Origin: an uncultured Blastocatellia bacterium
GTDB taxonomy: Bacteria; Acidobacteriota; Blastocatellia; Pyrinomonadales; Pyrinomonadaceae
Direction of reading: 5' to 3'
DNA length: 10,828 nt
Assembly (NCBI GenBank): GCA_946480785.1
Contig: CAMLLD010000126.1
Span: forward strand, 1-10,828
In this document: one piece after another, positions 1-8,800 of the stretch
How positions within the stretch are numbered: position 1 is the stretch's first letter
How the letters are laid out: each line of letters opens with the position of its first letter
Notes under the pieces: model-generated
The model's database searches: none
What the model was told of the DNA's origin: nothing
Seen by the model: the letters and a program-made list of their open reading frames with translations, nothing else
Position numbers and translations under genes: made by a program

Positions 1-182
1 GACCCGCGGGCCAGGCGGGCGCAATCCGCCACGGTATCACGCGCGCGTTGATCGAGTATGATGGGGACTTGCGGCCGGCCCTCAAACACGCCGGTCTCGT
101 GACGCGCGATCCACGCATCAAGGAAAGAAAGAAGTACGGACAGAAGGGCGCACGCAAACGCTTCCAATTTTCGAAGCGCTAA
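1..182 (+). CDS. rpsI: 30S ribosomal protein S9, C-terminal part
   Basis: The 3' end of a gene that begins left of the window. The frame starts at base 3 and 59 residues are visible before TAA at 180-182. It reads through the conserved S9 core ([14 protein letters not shown], then [17 protein letters not shown]) into a very basic tail ending QFSKR. In S9 this tail reaches the P-site tRNA in the small subunit, and the terminal SKR is a family hallmark. The gene normally lies downstream of rplM, which would be outside the window. Here rpsB follows after 102 bp on the same strand, consistent with one ribosomal operon. Identification is by direct reading of the conserved C-terminus. The tail looks intact, with no frameshift. 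Confidence 0.96.
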   Translation, partial: PAGQAGAIRHGITRALIEYDGDLRPALKHAGLVTRDPRIKERKKYGQKGARKRFQFSKR

Positions 183-209
183 TTTTTGCAAATCCATTGT
201 CGCGGTCCG

Positions 210-262
210 ATTGGTTGCTTACAAGACAAGTCGAGCGGCTGCGGCGAGTACATTAAACCAAT
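210..262 (+). promoter_or_regulatory. Possible rpsB leader structure (weak inverted repeat)
   Basis: In the 102-bp rpsI-rpsB gap, ATTGGTT at 210-216 is the exact reverse complement of AACCAAT at 256-262. The 39-base loop is GC-rich, and the right arm ends 7 bases before the rpsB Shine-Dalgarno sequence. Such a stem could form in the mRNA leader. S2 is known to autoregulate rpsB-tsf in E. coli through the rpsB leader, so a structured leader would make sense. Seven base pairs over a long loop can easily arise by chance. I saw no convincing -35/-10 pair in this gap. Confidence 0.2.
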
Positions 263-269
263 TGACGAG

Positions 270-275
270 AAGGAG
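270..275 (+). promoter_or_regulatory. Ribosome binding site of rpsB, supports the TTG start
   Basis: AAGGAG lies 9 bases before TTG at 285-287. The alternative in-frame ATG at 300 has only GGTTTCGGTAACC in front of it, which is no ribosome binding site. The site therefore selects the rare TTG start. Confidence 0.8.
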
Positions 276-284
276 ACTTAAAGT

Positions 285-1190
285 TTGGTTTCGGTAACCA
301 TGAAAGAACTGCTGGAGGCCGGTGTTCACTTCGGCCACCAGGTAAGACGCTGGAACCCGAAGATGAAGGAATATATCTTCGGCGAGCGTAACGGCATTTA
401 CATCATCGACCTGCAAAAAACGCAGCGCATGTTTCGCGAAGCCATCAGCTTCGTAACCAACATCATCGCGGAAGACAAAGGCAGGACCGTTCTGTTCGTC
501 GGCACCAAGCGCCAGGCACAGGACGCGATTCGCGAAGAAGCAGAACGCTGCGGTCAGTATTACGTGAACCAGCGCTGGCTCGGCGGCCTGCTCACCAACT
601 TCCAGACGGTCCAAAAATCGATCAAGCGGCTCAAGGATCTCGAGAGCATGCAGACCGACGGCCGCTACGAAAAGCTCACGAAGAAAGAGCGCATCAAACT
701 CGACCGCGAACGCGAGAGTCTCAACAAGAACCTCTCGGGTATCAAGTCGATGTCGCGGCTGCCTGACACAGTCTTCATCATCGACGTAAAGAAAGAAGAG
801 ATCGCCGTTGCCGAAGCCAACCGTCTCGGCATTCCGATCGTCGCAGTCGTTGATACGAACTGTTCGCCCGAAGGCATCGATTACGTTATTCCCGGCAACG
901 ACGACGCGTTACGCGCCGTCCGGCTCTTCGCTTCACGCATCGCGGACGCGATCGTCGAAGGCAATCAGATTGCTACCGAAGGCGGTGTAGTCAGCCCCGG
1001 ACCGGATGAGGAATCAGGCGAAGGTGGTGCGGGCGAAGCGGGAGAAGCTGCCGCGGCGGAGTTTGGTTCCCGCGGTGAAGAGGCCGTCAACGGCGAGGAG
1101 GCGCAATCCGAATCCACGACCACGGCAAGCGCGCCGGAGAATGAAGAGGCGCCCGATGAGAGCCCTGAGTCAGTCGTGGCCGCGAGCTAA
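285..1190 (+). CDS. rpsB: 30S ribosomal protein S2 with long acidic C-terminal tail
   Basis: S2 of the small ribosomal subunit, which binds near the 16S rRNA neck and helps recruit S1. The start is TTG at 285: a good AAGGAG lies 9 bases upstream, and the resulting N-terminus ([19 protein letters not shown]) aligns with the usual S2 start. Visible S2 signatures are GVHFGHQ (13-19) and WNPKM (23-27), FVGTKRQA (71-78), [11 protein letters not shown] (96-106), the charged coiled-coil region at about 110-150, and [19 protein letters not shown] (190-208). The conserved core ends near residue 232. The remaining 69 residues form a low-complexity tail with 18 Asp/Glu and one Arg, making the protein 301 residues against about 241 in E. 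coli. The tail has no frameshift signature. tsf follows after 106 bp that contain a terminator-like hairpin. Confidence 0.97.
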   Translation: MVSVTMKELLEAGVHFGHQVRRWNPKMKEYIFGERNGIYIIDLQKTQRMFREAISFVTNIIAEDKGRTVLFVGTKRQAQDAIREEAERCGQYYVNQRWLGGLLTNFQTVQKSIKRLKDLESMQTDGRYEKLTKKERIKLDRERESLNKNLSGIKSMSRLPDTVFIIDVKKEEIAVAEANRLGIPIVAVVDTNCSPEGIDYVIPGNDDALRAVRLFASRIADAIVEGNQIATEGGVVSPGPDEESGEGGAGEAGEAAAAEFGSRGEEAVNGEEAQSESTTTASAPENEEAPDESPESVVAAS

Positions 1191-1214
1191 GCGACATCCC
1201 GGGCTTTAGGTGAG

Positions 1215-1253
1215 CGCAGCCTTCAAGCGGACCAACCGCCGGGCTGCGTTTTT
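1215..1253 (+). terminator. Hairpin plus T-run between rpsB and tsf (terminator or attenuator)
   Basis: CGCAGCC at 1215-1221 pairs perfectly with GGCTGCG at 1242-1248, directly followed by TTTTT at 1249-1253. Inside the loop a second small stem, GCGG (1227-1230) with CCGC (1236-1239), closes on ACCAA. This has the form of an intrinsic terminator. Because tsf, pyrH and frr continue on the same strand with no obvious promoter in the 43 bases that remain, partial termination (attenuation) seems more likely than a full stop. That would give more S2 than EF-Ts transcripts. The competing pairing GGCT (1202-1205) with AGCC (1218-1221) is possible but short. Confidence 0.65.
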
Positions 1254-1280
1254 CATTGAAGACAAATAATTTTAGTACTC

Positions 1281-1286
1281 GGAGAG
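1281..1286 (+). promoter_or_regulatory. Ribosome binding site of tsf, decides the ATG start
   Basis: GGAGAG ends 10 bases before ATG at 1297. An in-frame TTG at 1288 is only one base after it, too close to be used, so translation should start at 1297. Confidence 0.7.
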
Positions 1287-1296
1287 ATTGGTAATC

Positions 1297-1959
1297 ATGG
1301 CTGAGATAACAGCAGCGGCAGTGAAACAGCTTCGGGAAAAGACCGGGGCCGGAATGATGGAGTGCAAGAATGCGCTCGTCGAATCAAGTGGCAACGAAGA
1401 GCGCGCGATCGAGATTCTGCGTGAGCGTGGTTTGGCGTCGGCGAAGAAGCGCGAAGGCCGCATCGCCGCCGAGGGAATCGTCGGTTCCTACATTCACATG
1501 GGCGGCAAAGTCGGCGTGCTCGTCGAGTTGAACTGCGAGACTGACTTCGTCGCGCGCGGTGATGAGTTTCAGCAGCTCGTGAAAGACATCGCGATGCACA
1601 TCGCGGCCGCGGAGCCGCGCTACGTTTCACGCGAGCAAGTGCCGCAAGACGTGCTGGAGAAAGAGCGCGAGATCGCGCGCGCGCAGGCGAAAAACGATCC
1701 CAAGATGGCGAACAAGCCGGATCAGGTGATCGAGAAGATAGTCGAAGGTCGCTTGAACAAGTTCTACGAAGAGACGGTGCTGTTGGACCAGCCTTTCGTG
1801 AAAGCGCCCGAGAAGACCGTCGGGGAGTTGGTAACTGAAAAGACCGCGAAGACCGGCGAGCGCATCGCCGTGCGCCGCTTCACTCGTTACAAAATGGGCG
1901 AAGGACTCGAACGTCGCGCGGAAGATTTCGGCAACGAAGTAGCATCGATGCTCGGATGA
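1297..1959 (+). CDS. tsf: Elongation factor Ts
   Basis: EF-Ts is the guanine nucleotide exchange factor that releases GDP from EF-Tu in the cytoplasm. The start ATG at 1297 gives [24 protein letters not shown], the standard EF-Ts N-terminus. An in-frame TTG at 1288 would add three residues but has no usable ribosome binding site. Visible parts are the UBA-like N-terminal domain (about 1-50, with TGAGMM at 16-21) and the exchange motif TDFV (82-85), whose Asp-Phe contacts the EF-Tu Mg2+ region. A charged insertion follows at about 105-150, then the LNKFYEE segment near 155 and the C-terminal module. At 220 residues it is shorter than E. coli EF-Ts (283) and nearer the compact type. Its TGA overlaps the pyrH start codon. 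Confidence 0.97.
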   Translation: MAEITAAAVKQLREKTGAGMMECKNALVESSGNEERAIEILRERGLASAKKREGRIAAEGIVGSYIHMGGKVGVLVELNCETDFVARGDEFQQLVKDIAMHIAAAEPRYVSREQVPQDVLEKEREIARAQAKNDPKMANKPDQVIEKIVEGRLNKFYEETVLLDQPFVKAPEKTVGELVTEKTAKTGERIAVRRFTRYKMGEGLERRAEDFGNEVASMLG

Positions 1960-2684
1960 AAACTGACGGTTCCAACCTGGCTTACCGCCGCGTCTTGCTG
2001 AAAATTTCCGGCGAGGCGTTGATGGGCGAGCAGGCCTACGGCATCGACGTCAATGTCGCGCGCAGCGTCGCCGAAGAACTGAGAGCCGTTTATCAACTCG
2101 GCGTGCAAGTTGCGGTCGTGGTCGGCGGCGGCAATATCTTTCGCGGCGTTTCCAAGAGCGCCGGAAACATGGATCGCGCGTCAGCAGACTACATCGGCAT
2201 GCTCGCGACCGTGATGAACGGCGTAGTCCTGCAGGATGCGCTCGAGAAAGCGGGCGTCGACACGCGCGTACTTTCGGCGATCGACATTCCGCAACTCGCG
2301 GAACCGTTCATTCGCCGGCGTGCGGTGCGGCATCTGGAAAAAGGCCGTGTCGTGATCTTTGCGGCCGGAACCGGCAATCCCTATTTCACCACCGACTCAG
2401 CCGCGGCCTTGCGTGCTCTGGAAATCCGCGCTGACGTCATCATGAAGGCTACCAAAGTTGATGGTGTGTATTCCGCAGATCCGATGATGGACGCGACCGC
2501 CGAGCGCTACAACGAGATCACTTTCCGCCAGGTGCTCGAACGCGAGCTCAAAGTGATGGACGCCTCGGCCATCTCGCTTTGCATGGATAACAATCTCCCC
2601 ATTATCGTGTTTAATATGCGCGAGCCGGGAAACATCAGGCGCGTTGTCATGGGCGAAATCGGAGTCGGGACCAGGGTCGGGTAA
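1956..2684 (+). CDS. pyrH: Uridylate kinase (UMP kinase)
   Basis: UMP kinase makes UDP from UMP and ATP, the step towards UTP and CTP in pyrimidine synthesis. It belongs to the bacterial amino-acid-kinase-fold family, which is hexameric and usually activated by GTP and inhibited by UTP. Signatures seen: LLKISGEAL (14-22, phosphate-binding Lys16), [10 protein letters not shown] (55-64), D78 in the UMP-binding [24 protein letters not shown] (138-150) and [10 protein letters not shown] near 165-175. Length is 242 residues against 241 in E. coli. The start is ATG at 1956, inside an ATGA overlap with the tsf stop. There is no clear ribosome binding site in the end of tsf, so translation is probably coupled to tsf. 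All key motifs appear intact. Confidence 0.97.
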   Translation: MKTDGSNLAYRRVLLKISGEALMGEQAYGIDVNVARSVAEELRAVYQLGVQVAVVVGGGNIFRGVSKSAGNMDRASADYIGMLATVMNGVVLQDALEKAGVDTRVLSAIDIPQLAEPFIRRRAVRHLEKGRVVIFAAGTGNPYFTTDSAAALRALEIRADVIMKATKVDGVYSADPMMDATAERYNEITFRQVLERELKVMDASAISLCMDNNLPIIVFNMREPGNIRRVVMGEIGVGTRVG

Positions 2685-2713
2685 CTAAAATCCTTTCAGC
2701 GGAGTCGAGCGAC

Positions 2714-3274
2714 ATGAGTGAAAAAGACGTAATCAAAGAAACGCGACCGCGAATGGAAACAGTCATCGACGACTTTCGGCGCAGGCTCGCTGCGATTCGC
2801 ACGGGCCGCGCGGCCGTGAGTCTGCTGGACACCGTGATGGTTGATTACTACGGCACGATGACGCCCCTGAACCAGATGGCTTCAGTGCATGCGCCAGAGC
2901 CGCAGATGCTGACGGTGCAGCCCTGGGACCAGACTCAAATCAGCGCCATCGAGAAAGCGATCCGCGCCGCCGATCTAGGCTTGAACCCTTCGAACGACGG
3001 CAAGCTCGTGCGCATTCCGATTCCGGCGTTGACCGAAGAGCGCCGCCGGCAGCTCGCGAAGCAAGTCCACGACGTTGCCGAAGATCATCGCACCGCCGTG
3101 CGTAACGTGCGGCGCGACGCGAACGACCGGCTCAAGAAGATGTTGAAGGACAAGACCATCTCCGAAGACGCCGAACGCGACGCCCTCGACGAGATCCAGA
3201 AGCTCACCAACTCCTACATCACTAAAATCGACGAACTCTCGAAATCCAAAGAGCAGGAAATCATGAGCGTGTAG
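2714..3274 (+). CDS. frr: Ribosome recycling factor
   Basis: RRF splits the post-termination 70S ribosome together with EF-G. At 186 residues it has the normal family length (185 in E. coli). Visible are domain I helices (1-30 and about 105-186, with [10 protein letters not shown] and the C-terminal KEQEIMSV) and the inserted beta-rich domain II. RTGRA at 29-33 marks the first hinge, followed by [12 protein letters not shown] (44-55) and [20 protein letters not shown] at 2701-2704 lies 9 bases before the ATG. It sits 29 bp after pyrH, the usual pyrH-frr order. Next comes an unrelated exported protein, where many bacteria have uppS and cdsA. Confidence 0.97.
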   Translation: MSEKDVIKETRPRMETVIDDFRRRLAAIRTGRAAVSLLDTVMVDYYGTMTPLNQMASVHAPEPQMLTVQPWDQTQISAIEKAIRAADLGLNPSNDGKLVRIPIPALTEERRRQLAKQVHDVAEDHRTAVRNVRRDANDRLKKMLKDKTISEDAERDALDEIQKLTNSYITKIDELSKSKEQEIMSV

Positions 3275-3289
3275 CTTTTCAAAACTCCC

Positions 3290-5044
3290 ATGACTCATTC
3301 ACGCTTGTCAGCGTTGGGTCTACTCCTCGCAGTTTTACTCTGCTTTCAAACGGCCCACGCGCAGCAAACCACTTCTACTAACGACAACCAGGCCGCGGCC
3401 GACGCAGCCCTGCGCGATAAAGCGTACAAGCTGCTCGACTCGCTTTCCGAACAACTCAGCTCGTTGCAGTCAGCGGAGAACCGTGCGCGCATCGGCTCGA
3501 ACATCGCCGAATCGATCTGGTCGCATGACGAGAAACGCGCGCGCGATCTCTTCGCCCTCGTCGCCGAGGACATTAAGCTCGGCCTGCAACAGATTAAAGA
3601 CCAGGAGGATGGTGAACAGACGTTCGCAGTCTTTCTAAAGTTGCGGCAGGACAACGTCGAGCGGATCGCGAAACACGATCCGGAGTTGGCGCTCGCGTTC
3701 CTCAAAGAAACGTTGCCCTCAATCATAGAAGCAGCATCCGAATGGCGCCATAGCGACGTTGTTTTCGAATTGAAGCGCGCCGAACATGCGGAGGAACTCC
3801 GCCTCGCGACCAAAATCGGTCCGCGCAACGCTGAAGTTGCGGTCCAACTGGCGCGGCAATCACTCGAGCGCGGCGTGTCGGCGGAGCTGCTCATGTTACT
3901 GATCAGATTGAGCTCGAAAAATCGGGAACAGACGCAGCTTCTCTATAAGGACATCGTGCAGAAGCTCCGCGAGAGTGACTTCAATGATTATTATCCGGAC
4001 ACCTATTCGGTCGTTCAACTGGTCGAACATTTCACACCGCCCGCCGCGGACGACGCTACTTACAGAGAGCTCATCGATGTCCTGCTCGCGAAGGCGATCG
4101 CCAAGGGTTGTACGGCGGGACCTGGCGAACGTGAAGCGCACGATAACTTCTGTGGTGCTATTGGTGGACTCATACCGCTGATGGAGAAATATAATCCGGC
4201 TCAAGCGCGGCGACTACGTGCGTGGGCGCCGGAAGATCGCCAGTATCGGCCCGATACGATCACTCACTCGTACTCGGAATTGAACTACCTTTATGAAAAC
4301 GGCACGGTGGATGAAATTCTGGAGCTGCGCTCGAAGTATCCTTCGCTCCAGAATGAGATCCTGATGCGCGCGATGTCGAAGGCTGAAGCAGAAGGAGATA
4401 TTGAACGCGCGCAAAAGCTAGCCACCACTTACAGTGCCGATCCGGACACGCAGCGTGTACTGAACGCGCAGGTCGAGATGTACAACCTTTCCGAAAAGCG
4501 ACTGGAGGAAGAGTTTGCCAAAGCGGAACAGGAGTGGGCCAAGCTGCCTCCGCCACAACGTGCCGAACGGCTACTGATGGTGGCAGATTTGTTCGCCGTG
4601 ACTGATCGAAAATTTGCTTTCAAAATGCTCGACCGGGCCAACGGCATGATTGACGTTTTCAGTCCCGGCGAGAGACAGACCCGCTTTCAGATCGCTTTGG
4701 CCGCAACCTACTGCCTGCTGAATGATGATCGCGGTTTTAGTGTGATGGAGTCGTTGTTGCCAAAGCTCAACGAGCTTGTGGCTGCGGCCGCGAAGCTCGA
4801 TGGCTACGACACGCATTATCTGCGCGATGGCGAGTGGAACATGACGGGTGCAGGCTCCATCGGCAGCCTGCTTACGATACTGGCCAACAACGCCGGCTCT
4901 TTTGCGTGGTGTGATTTCGATCGGGCCGTGAGTTTGACGGCAGGGTTCGAGCGGAGTGAGATCCGCATGATGGCCCAGCTAAAACTCGCCCAGGGAATTC
5001 TCGCGGGCCGGCCGAAACCATTTCACAGCCGTCCCATGTATTAA
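3290..5044 (+). CDS. Exported alpha-helical repeat protein of unknown function
   Basis: I do not recognise a named family. The 584-residue product starts with a clear Sec signal peptide: basic start, hydrophobic core LGLLLAVLLCFQTA, and AHA before a predicted cut after residue 24. There is no lipobox, so it is probably periplasmic. The rest is almost entirely helical and resembles a TPR/HEAT-like solenoid. Loosely similar units recur, with an Ala-rich helix, Asp, then an A-x-x-L helix: residues 65-91 (IAESIWSHDEKRARDLF), 424-453 (MVADLFAVTDRKFAFKML) and 538-571 (CDFDRAVSLTAGF). C274 and C288 could form a disulfide. It begins 15 bp after frr on the same strand, so it is probably co-transcribed, yet no ribosome binding site is visible before the ATG. 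Similar proteins of unknown role are, to my knowledge, frequent in Acidobacteriota. Confidence 0.85.
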   Translation: MTHSRLSALGLLLAVLLCFQTAHAQQTTSTNDNQAAADAALRDKAYKLLDSLSEQLSSLQSAENRARIGSNIAESIWSHDEKRARDLFALVAEDIKLGLQQIKDQEDGEQTFAVFLKLRQDNVERIAKHDPELALAFLKETLPSIIEAASEWRHSDVVFELKRAEHAEELRLATKIGPRNAEVAVQLARQSLERGVSAELLMLLIRLSSKNREQTQLLYKDIVQKLRESDFNDYYPDTYSVVQLVEHFTPPAADDATYRELIDVLLAKAIAKGCTAGPGEREAHDNFCGAIGGLIPLMEKYNPAQARRLRAWAPEDRQYRPDTITHSYSELNYLYENGTVDEILELRSKYPSLQNEILMRAMSKAEAEGDIERAQKLATTYSADPDTQRVLNAQVEMYNLSEKRLEEEFAKAEQEWAKLPPPQRAERLLMVADLFAVTDRKFAFKMLDRANGMIDVFSPGERQTRFQIALAATYCLLNDDRGFSVMESLLPKLNELVAAAAKLDGYDTHYLRDGEWNMTGAGSIGSLLTILANNAGSFAWCDFDRAVSLTAGFERSEIRMMAQLKLAQGILAGRPKPFHSRPMY

Positions 5045-5046
5045 AC

Positions 5047-5817
5047 CTACCGCGGGATCGCAAACGCGTCTTCGCCTAACTGCTGGTTCAGCTTCACTTC
5101 CTTCACGCTGAACTCCGCGAAGAATGCGCCTATCGGCATCTCAAACTTCTGCGAGAAACTCACCGGCACCAGCACGCCTTCGACTTCCTTGAACTTGCTG
5201 TTTTCCGTGCCGAGCGTGAGGCCGTTGTAGTAAATGAGAAACGACATCACGCGGCCGGTTTTTGAATCAATATAGAAGTCAGTGGTGTAGCCGTCGGGAT
5301 CGACGATACGAAAGCCACGCTGCTTTTTCTTGTCGGCGATCGCCGAGATCTGATAGCCGGGCTGATCGAACCGAGCGAGCGCACCCGGACCAAACTTCGT
5401 CAACGGCGGCACCGCGACGTTCGGCATCGAACTGTAAGTCTGTTCGCCGTTGTAGATCTGCTTGAACGTGATCGCGGGCCGCGCGTCGATTTCCATGCGC
5501 AACTTGTCGCCCGCCGTGATGAGTGAGAACCCGCCCGGAATCGATTGCACGCTGTTAGGCGGATAAAGCTGCACCGAACCGCGCAGGATCATGTTCTGCA
5601 CCGAGCGAAACTTTTCGCCGCCCTGGGCGAGGAACGCCGCACGCGCAAGATCCTTTGGCGACGTTTCGGACGTGATAGCGATCGCTGCGGGTGCGTCGGC
5701 CGCGGGTGTCGTTGCAGTCGCGGCGCTACCGTTCGCCGGCTTCGTTGGTTCCTGGCCCAGACTCGTCACGCCAAGCAAGATCGCGATCGCCAGCGATGCT
5801 AAAGCTGTCTTTCTCAT
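5047..5817 (-). CDS. Exported LolA-like protein (lipoprotein-sorting-like fold)
   Basis: A 256-residue exported protein. The signal peptide (MRKTALASLAIAILLGVTSLG) is followed by an Ala/Thr/Pro-rich linker to about residue 48, with no lipobox Cys, so a soluble periplasmic or surface protein is expected. The remainder looks beta-rich in the way of LolA/LppX-like half-barrels. It has a helix (LARAAFLAQGGEKFRSV), a first strand pair (NMILRGSVQLYP), KLRMEIDARP, a strand describing TDFYIDSKTGRVMSF, and a late EVEGVLVPVSFSQKF strand. This fold binds lipid acyl chains, but no substrate can be read here. It starts 17 bp after the TonB-receptor stop, so it is likely the last gene of that operon. Its stop lies 2 bp from the stop of the convergent plus-strand gene. 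Fold assignment is inference; a hypothetical protein is the safe label. Confidence 0.8.
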   Translation of the reverse strand: MRKTALASLAIAILLGVTSLGQEPTKPANGSAATATTPAADAPAAIAITSETSPKDLARAAFLAQGGEKFRSVQNMILRGSVQLYPPNSVQSIPGGFSLITAGDKLRMEIDARPAITFKQIYNGEQTYSSMPNVAVPPLTKFGPGALARFDQPGYQISAIADKKKQRGFRIVDPDGYTTDFYIDSKTGRVMSFLIYYNGLTLGTENSKFKEVEGVLVPVSFSQKFEMPIGAFFAEFSVKEVKLNQQLGEDAFAIPR

Positions 5818-5834
5818 TTCCCCGCCCTTTCAGA

Positions 5835-8800
5835 TCAGAAATTGAAGCGCACTTGCGCATAGATGCGACGATTACCGGCGCCGGTCGAGCCGCCGCCTCC
5901 GCCACCGAAGCCACCGAAACTGCCGCCAAGCCCGACCGACTCACCAAAACTCGGTGACGACAAGTTGCCGACCGGCGGGCCGAGATTCACGTGGTTGAAG
6001 ATGTTCTGGAAGTTGATCGAAACGTTGACCGTGTAGCGCTTCTCACTCGATGGAGCACCGGGGCCGCCGCCCTGTGGGCCTGGTCCAACAGCCGCGACTC
6101 TTTGCGCGCCGCCTGGACCAGCACCTGCGGGTTGCGGTTGCGGCCGCGCGGCTGCGGCGTTGCCGCCACTGTGAATCGTGCCGAACGCAAACGCGCGGCT
6201 GATGCGCAGGTTGACTACGACCGATCCGGGCGCCTTGCCGAAGTTGCGCGGAACGATCGTCTCGCCCGGCAACGGCACGAGATTGAAATTACCGAAGCGC
6301 GTGCAACGAATGTTCGGCGCGTTGCAGTCGGCATTAGCCGCAGCGAAACTCGGCCGCTCGTTCGCCTGGCGATCCAGATTCAGATCCTGGCCCGTGATGA
6401 TATTGAATGGTGGACCACTGTTCGCCACCACAAACGGACTTAGCACGAGTTTCCACCACGGCAGATTCACCGTGCCGATGATCGTGAAGCGATGGCGCAC
6501 GTCGAAAGAGCTGCGGCCAAACTCGCCTGTTAGATCGTAGGAGTTCGGCGGAAACAGCGAACCGCCCTGCCCGTCGGTATCGTTCGTGGTCTTGCTGAGC
6601 GAGTAATTTCCCTGGAACTGGAACATGCGATTGAAACGGCTGTTGAAGCCGACGAAGAACTGCCGCTGATTAAACTGCCCGCTCGCTTCCAACCGGTAAA
6701 CCTCACCCTTCGTCGGATCCGGCCGCAGGCCGTTCGGCGTCAGCGGCGTGATGCTCGCGGGGAACGGCGCGTTGACGTCGCGCGCGCGAATCACGTGCAC
6801 GATGCGAATGTTGTAGAAGCCGACGAACATCGTCAGGTTGTGCGGTAGTTGTCGTTCGACTTGCGTGCCGGCGAGCCAAAGCGTCGGCGCCTGCAGATTC
6901 GGATCGACGAGCCAGATCGTCTGTTGCGTCGCCGGGACACCCGCAACCGACGGCACGCTCGTCGGGCTCCATTGGTTCAGAATCGAGTAGAGGCCGGCGA
7001 CGTTCGGCGCTTGTTGCTCGGCGACGGTGGGCGGCAACAGTCTTTTCGCTTCTTCCGTCACAAAGGTCTGCACGACGTTCACGCCGTTGAAGCGATTCGC
7101 TGTCAGCGTGTAGTTCTCGCTGAAACGGTTGTAGAAGAAACCGGTGCCCACGCGAATCACCATCTTCGGTGGACGCGCGCTGTTCGCTGCGCCCGGCGAC
7201 CACGCGAGCGCGAGCCGTGGTCCAAAGTCATACTTGCTGTGCGCGTTGCTCTGCGTCTCGTAACGCAGACCATAGCTCAACGTGAGATTGGGCCGCACGC
7301 GCCAATCGTCCTGGAGAAACAAACCGTAATCTGTCTGCTTCACGTCGGCGAAGGGATTGCCGCTGTTGATGCTGAACGTCGAAGCGCCGCCACCGGCTGC
7401 GCGAATCTGTGCGGGCGTGAGTCCCTGCGCCTGCAAGCGCAACGTCAGTTGATAGCGTTCGATGCTCGTCAAACCGAAACCGCCGGTAAAGGACCAACTG
7501 CCGCCGAAGTTATTCTCGTTGATGTCGTCGATGCTCACGTGGCGAATGCGGCCGCCAAACTTGATCGCGTGCGCGCCTTGTTGCTTCGCGGTGAAGTTGT
7601 TGAGCTCGAAAAAATTGCGGGTGTTGGTTGAGTGTCCGACTTGCGAACCGCCCGAGCCGAACGCGCCGCTCACGTTCAGCGCGGGAACGGAGTTGTTGCC
7701 GATCTGCTCGTTGGTGTTGTGGGAATACTGGAAACGCGTCTCGTTGATCGTTGTCGGGTTGAGAATCGCCGTTTCGGTTAGTTGGATGTTGTGTCCGGTC
7801 GAGATCGTGTCGTAGCCGCGCTCGGGCAGGTTGAAGCCGGTGACGCCCGCGTCGTTGACGCGAAAGCGATTGAAGTTGTAACGCGCGATCAGCGTGTTGC
7901 TGTTGTTGATGGCGTAATCGATACGCGGACTGAAAAACGTGTTGCGCCGCGGGACGAGAAAACCCTGGCCGAAGTCGACCTCGTTGAAATTTGAATCGAG
8001 CACAGTGGCACGAACGAGCTCGTTGTCGTCGGTTTCAATCCGGCCGAAGTTCACAAAGAACGACGCTTTTCTCTTCACCAGTGGTCCATTCAGGTTCGAC
8101 TCGAACTGGCGAATCTGAAACGGCGTGCGTTTGCTCGAGCTGATCGCAAACGGATTGCGCGAGTTGAGACTTTCGTCGTTGAAGTTGAACGACGCGCCGC
8201 CGCGCAGTTTGTCGGTGCCGGGACGCGTGAGAATGTCGATACGCGCGGAAGGCTGATCGTTCTCCGCGGCGAAGGGATTTTGGTTGATGCGGATCTCGCG
8301 AATCGCGTCCTTCGACGGCAAGTTACCGCCGGTGAAGCCATCGATGAAGATCTGCCCGCCGTTTGGTCCAACCGATGGTCCGGCCAGCGCCTGCAACGCA
8401 GCCGCAAGCTCATCCGGATCGTCCGGCAACGCATCGAGATCTTTGCCGGCGATCAGCGTCTGGTTCGCGTTGTTGGTCGCTTCGGTGCTGATCGGTGTTT
8501 CCGCCACCGTGACCTTGTCCACGATCAACGCGACTTTTAGCGTGATGTCCAGCGACTGTCGCGCGTTCTTGATCTCGACAGCCGCTTCTTCAGATGGAGT
8601 GAAGCCGTTGGCCACTGCCTGAATCTTGTAACTGCCGGGAACGACACCGGCGAACGTGTAGACACCTTCGCCGTTCGTGGTGGTCTTCTTCTGCACTCCG
8701 CTCGCGTCTGTCAACGTGACGCTTGCGCCGACGATCACCGCGCCGAGTTCGTCAGTGATCAGACCGCGCAAAGTGCCGCGCGTCTGTTGCGCGGCAACTG

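Noticed and set aside
183..284. Internal promoter before rpsB
   Set aside because: TTGCAA, TTGGTT and TTGCTT occur but none has a matching -10 element at 16-18 bases.
219..614. Open frame of 131 codons on the minus strand across rpsI-rpsB
   Set aside because: It runs antisense to conserved rpsB codons and resembles no known protein; it is a mirror of the rpsB codon pattern.
1288..1290. TTG as a start codon for tsf
   Set aside because: It is one base after the GGAGAG sequence, too close for initiation; ATG at 1297 gives the conserved N-terminus.
3346..3894. Ser/Arg-rich minus-strand frame of 182 codons inside the exported helical protein
   Set aside because: Its composition (mostly Ser, Arg, Ala) is an antisense artefact, and the plus-strand frame has a clear signal peptide and helix periodicity.
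5006..5013. GGCCGGCC palindrome near the end of the plus-strand operon
   Set aside because: It is short, has no T-run and lies in coding sequence, so it is not a credible terminator.
6849..7631. Open frame of 260 codons on the plus strand inside the TonB receptor gene
   Set aside because: It is antisense to a strongly supported receptor, has an Arg-rich composition typical of GC-rich shadow frames, and shows no recognisable domain or ribosome binding site.
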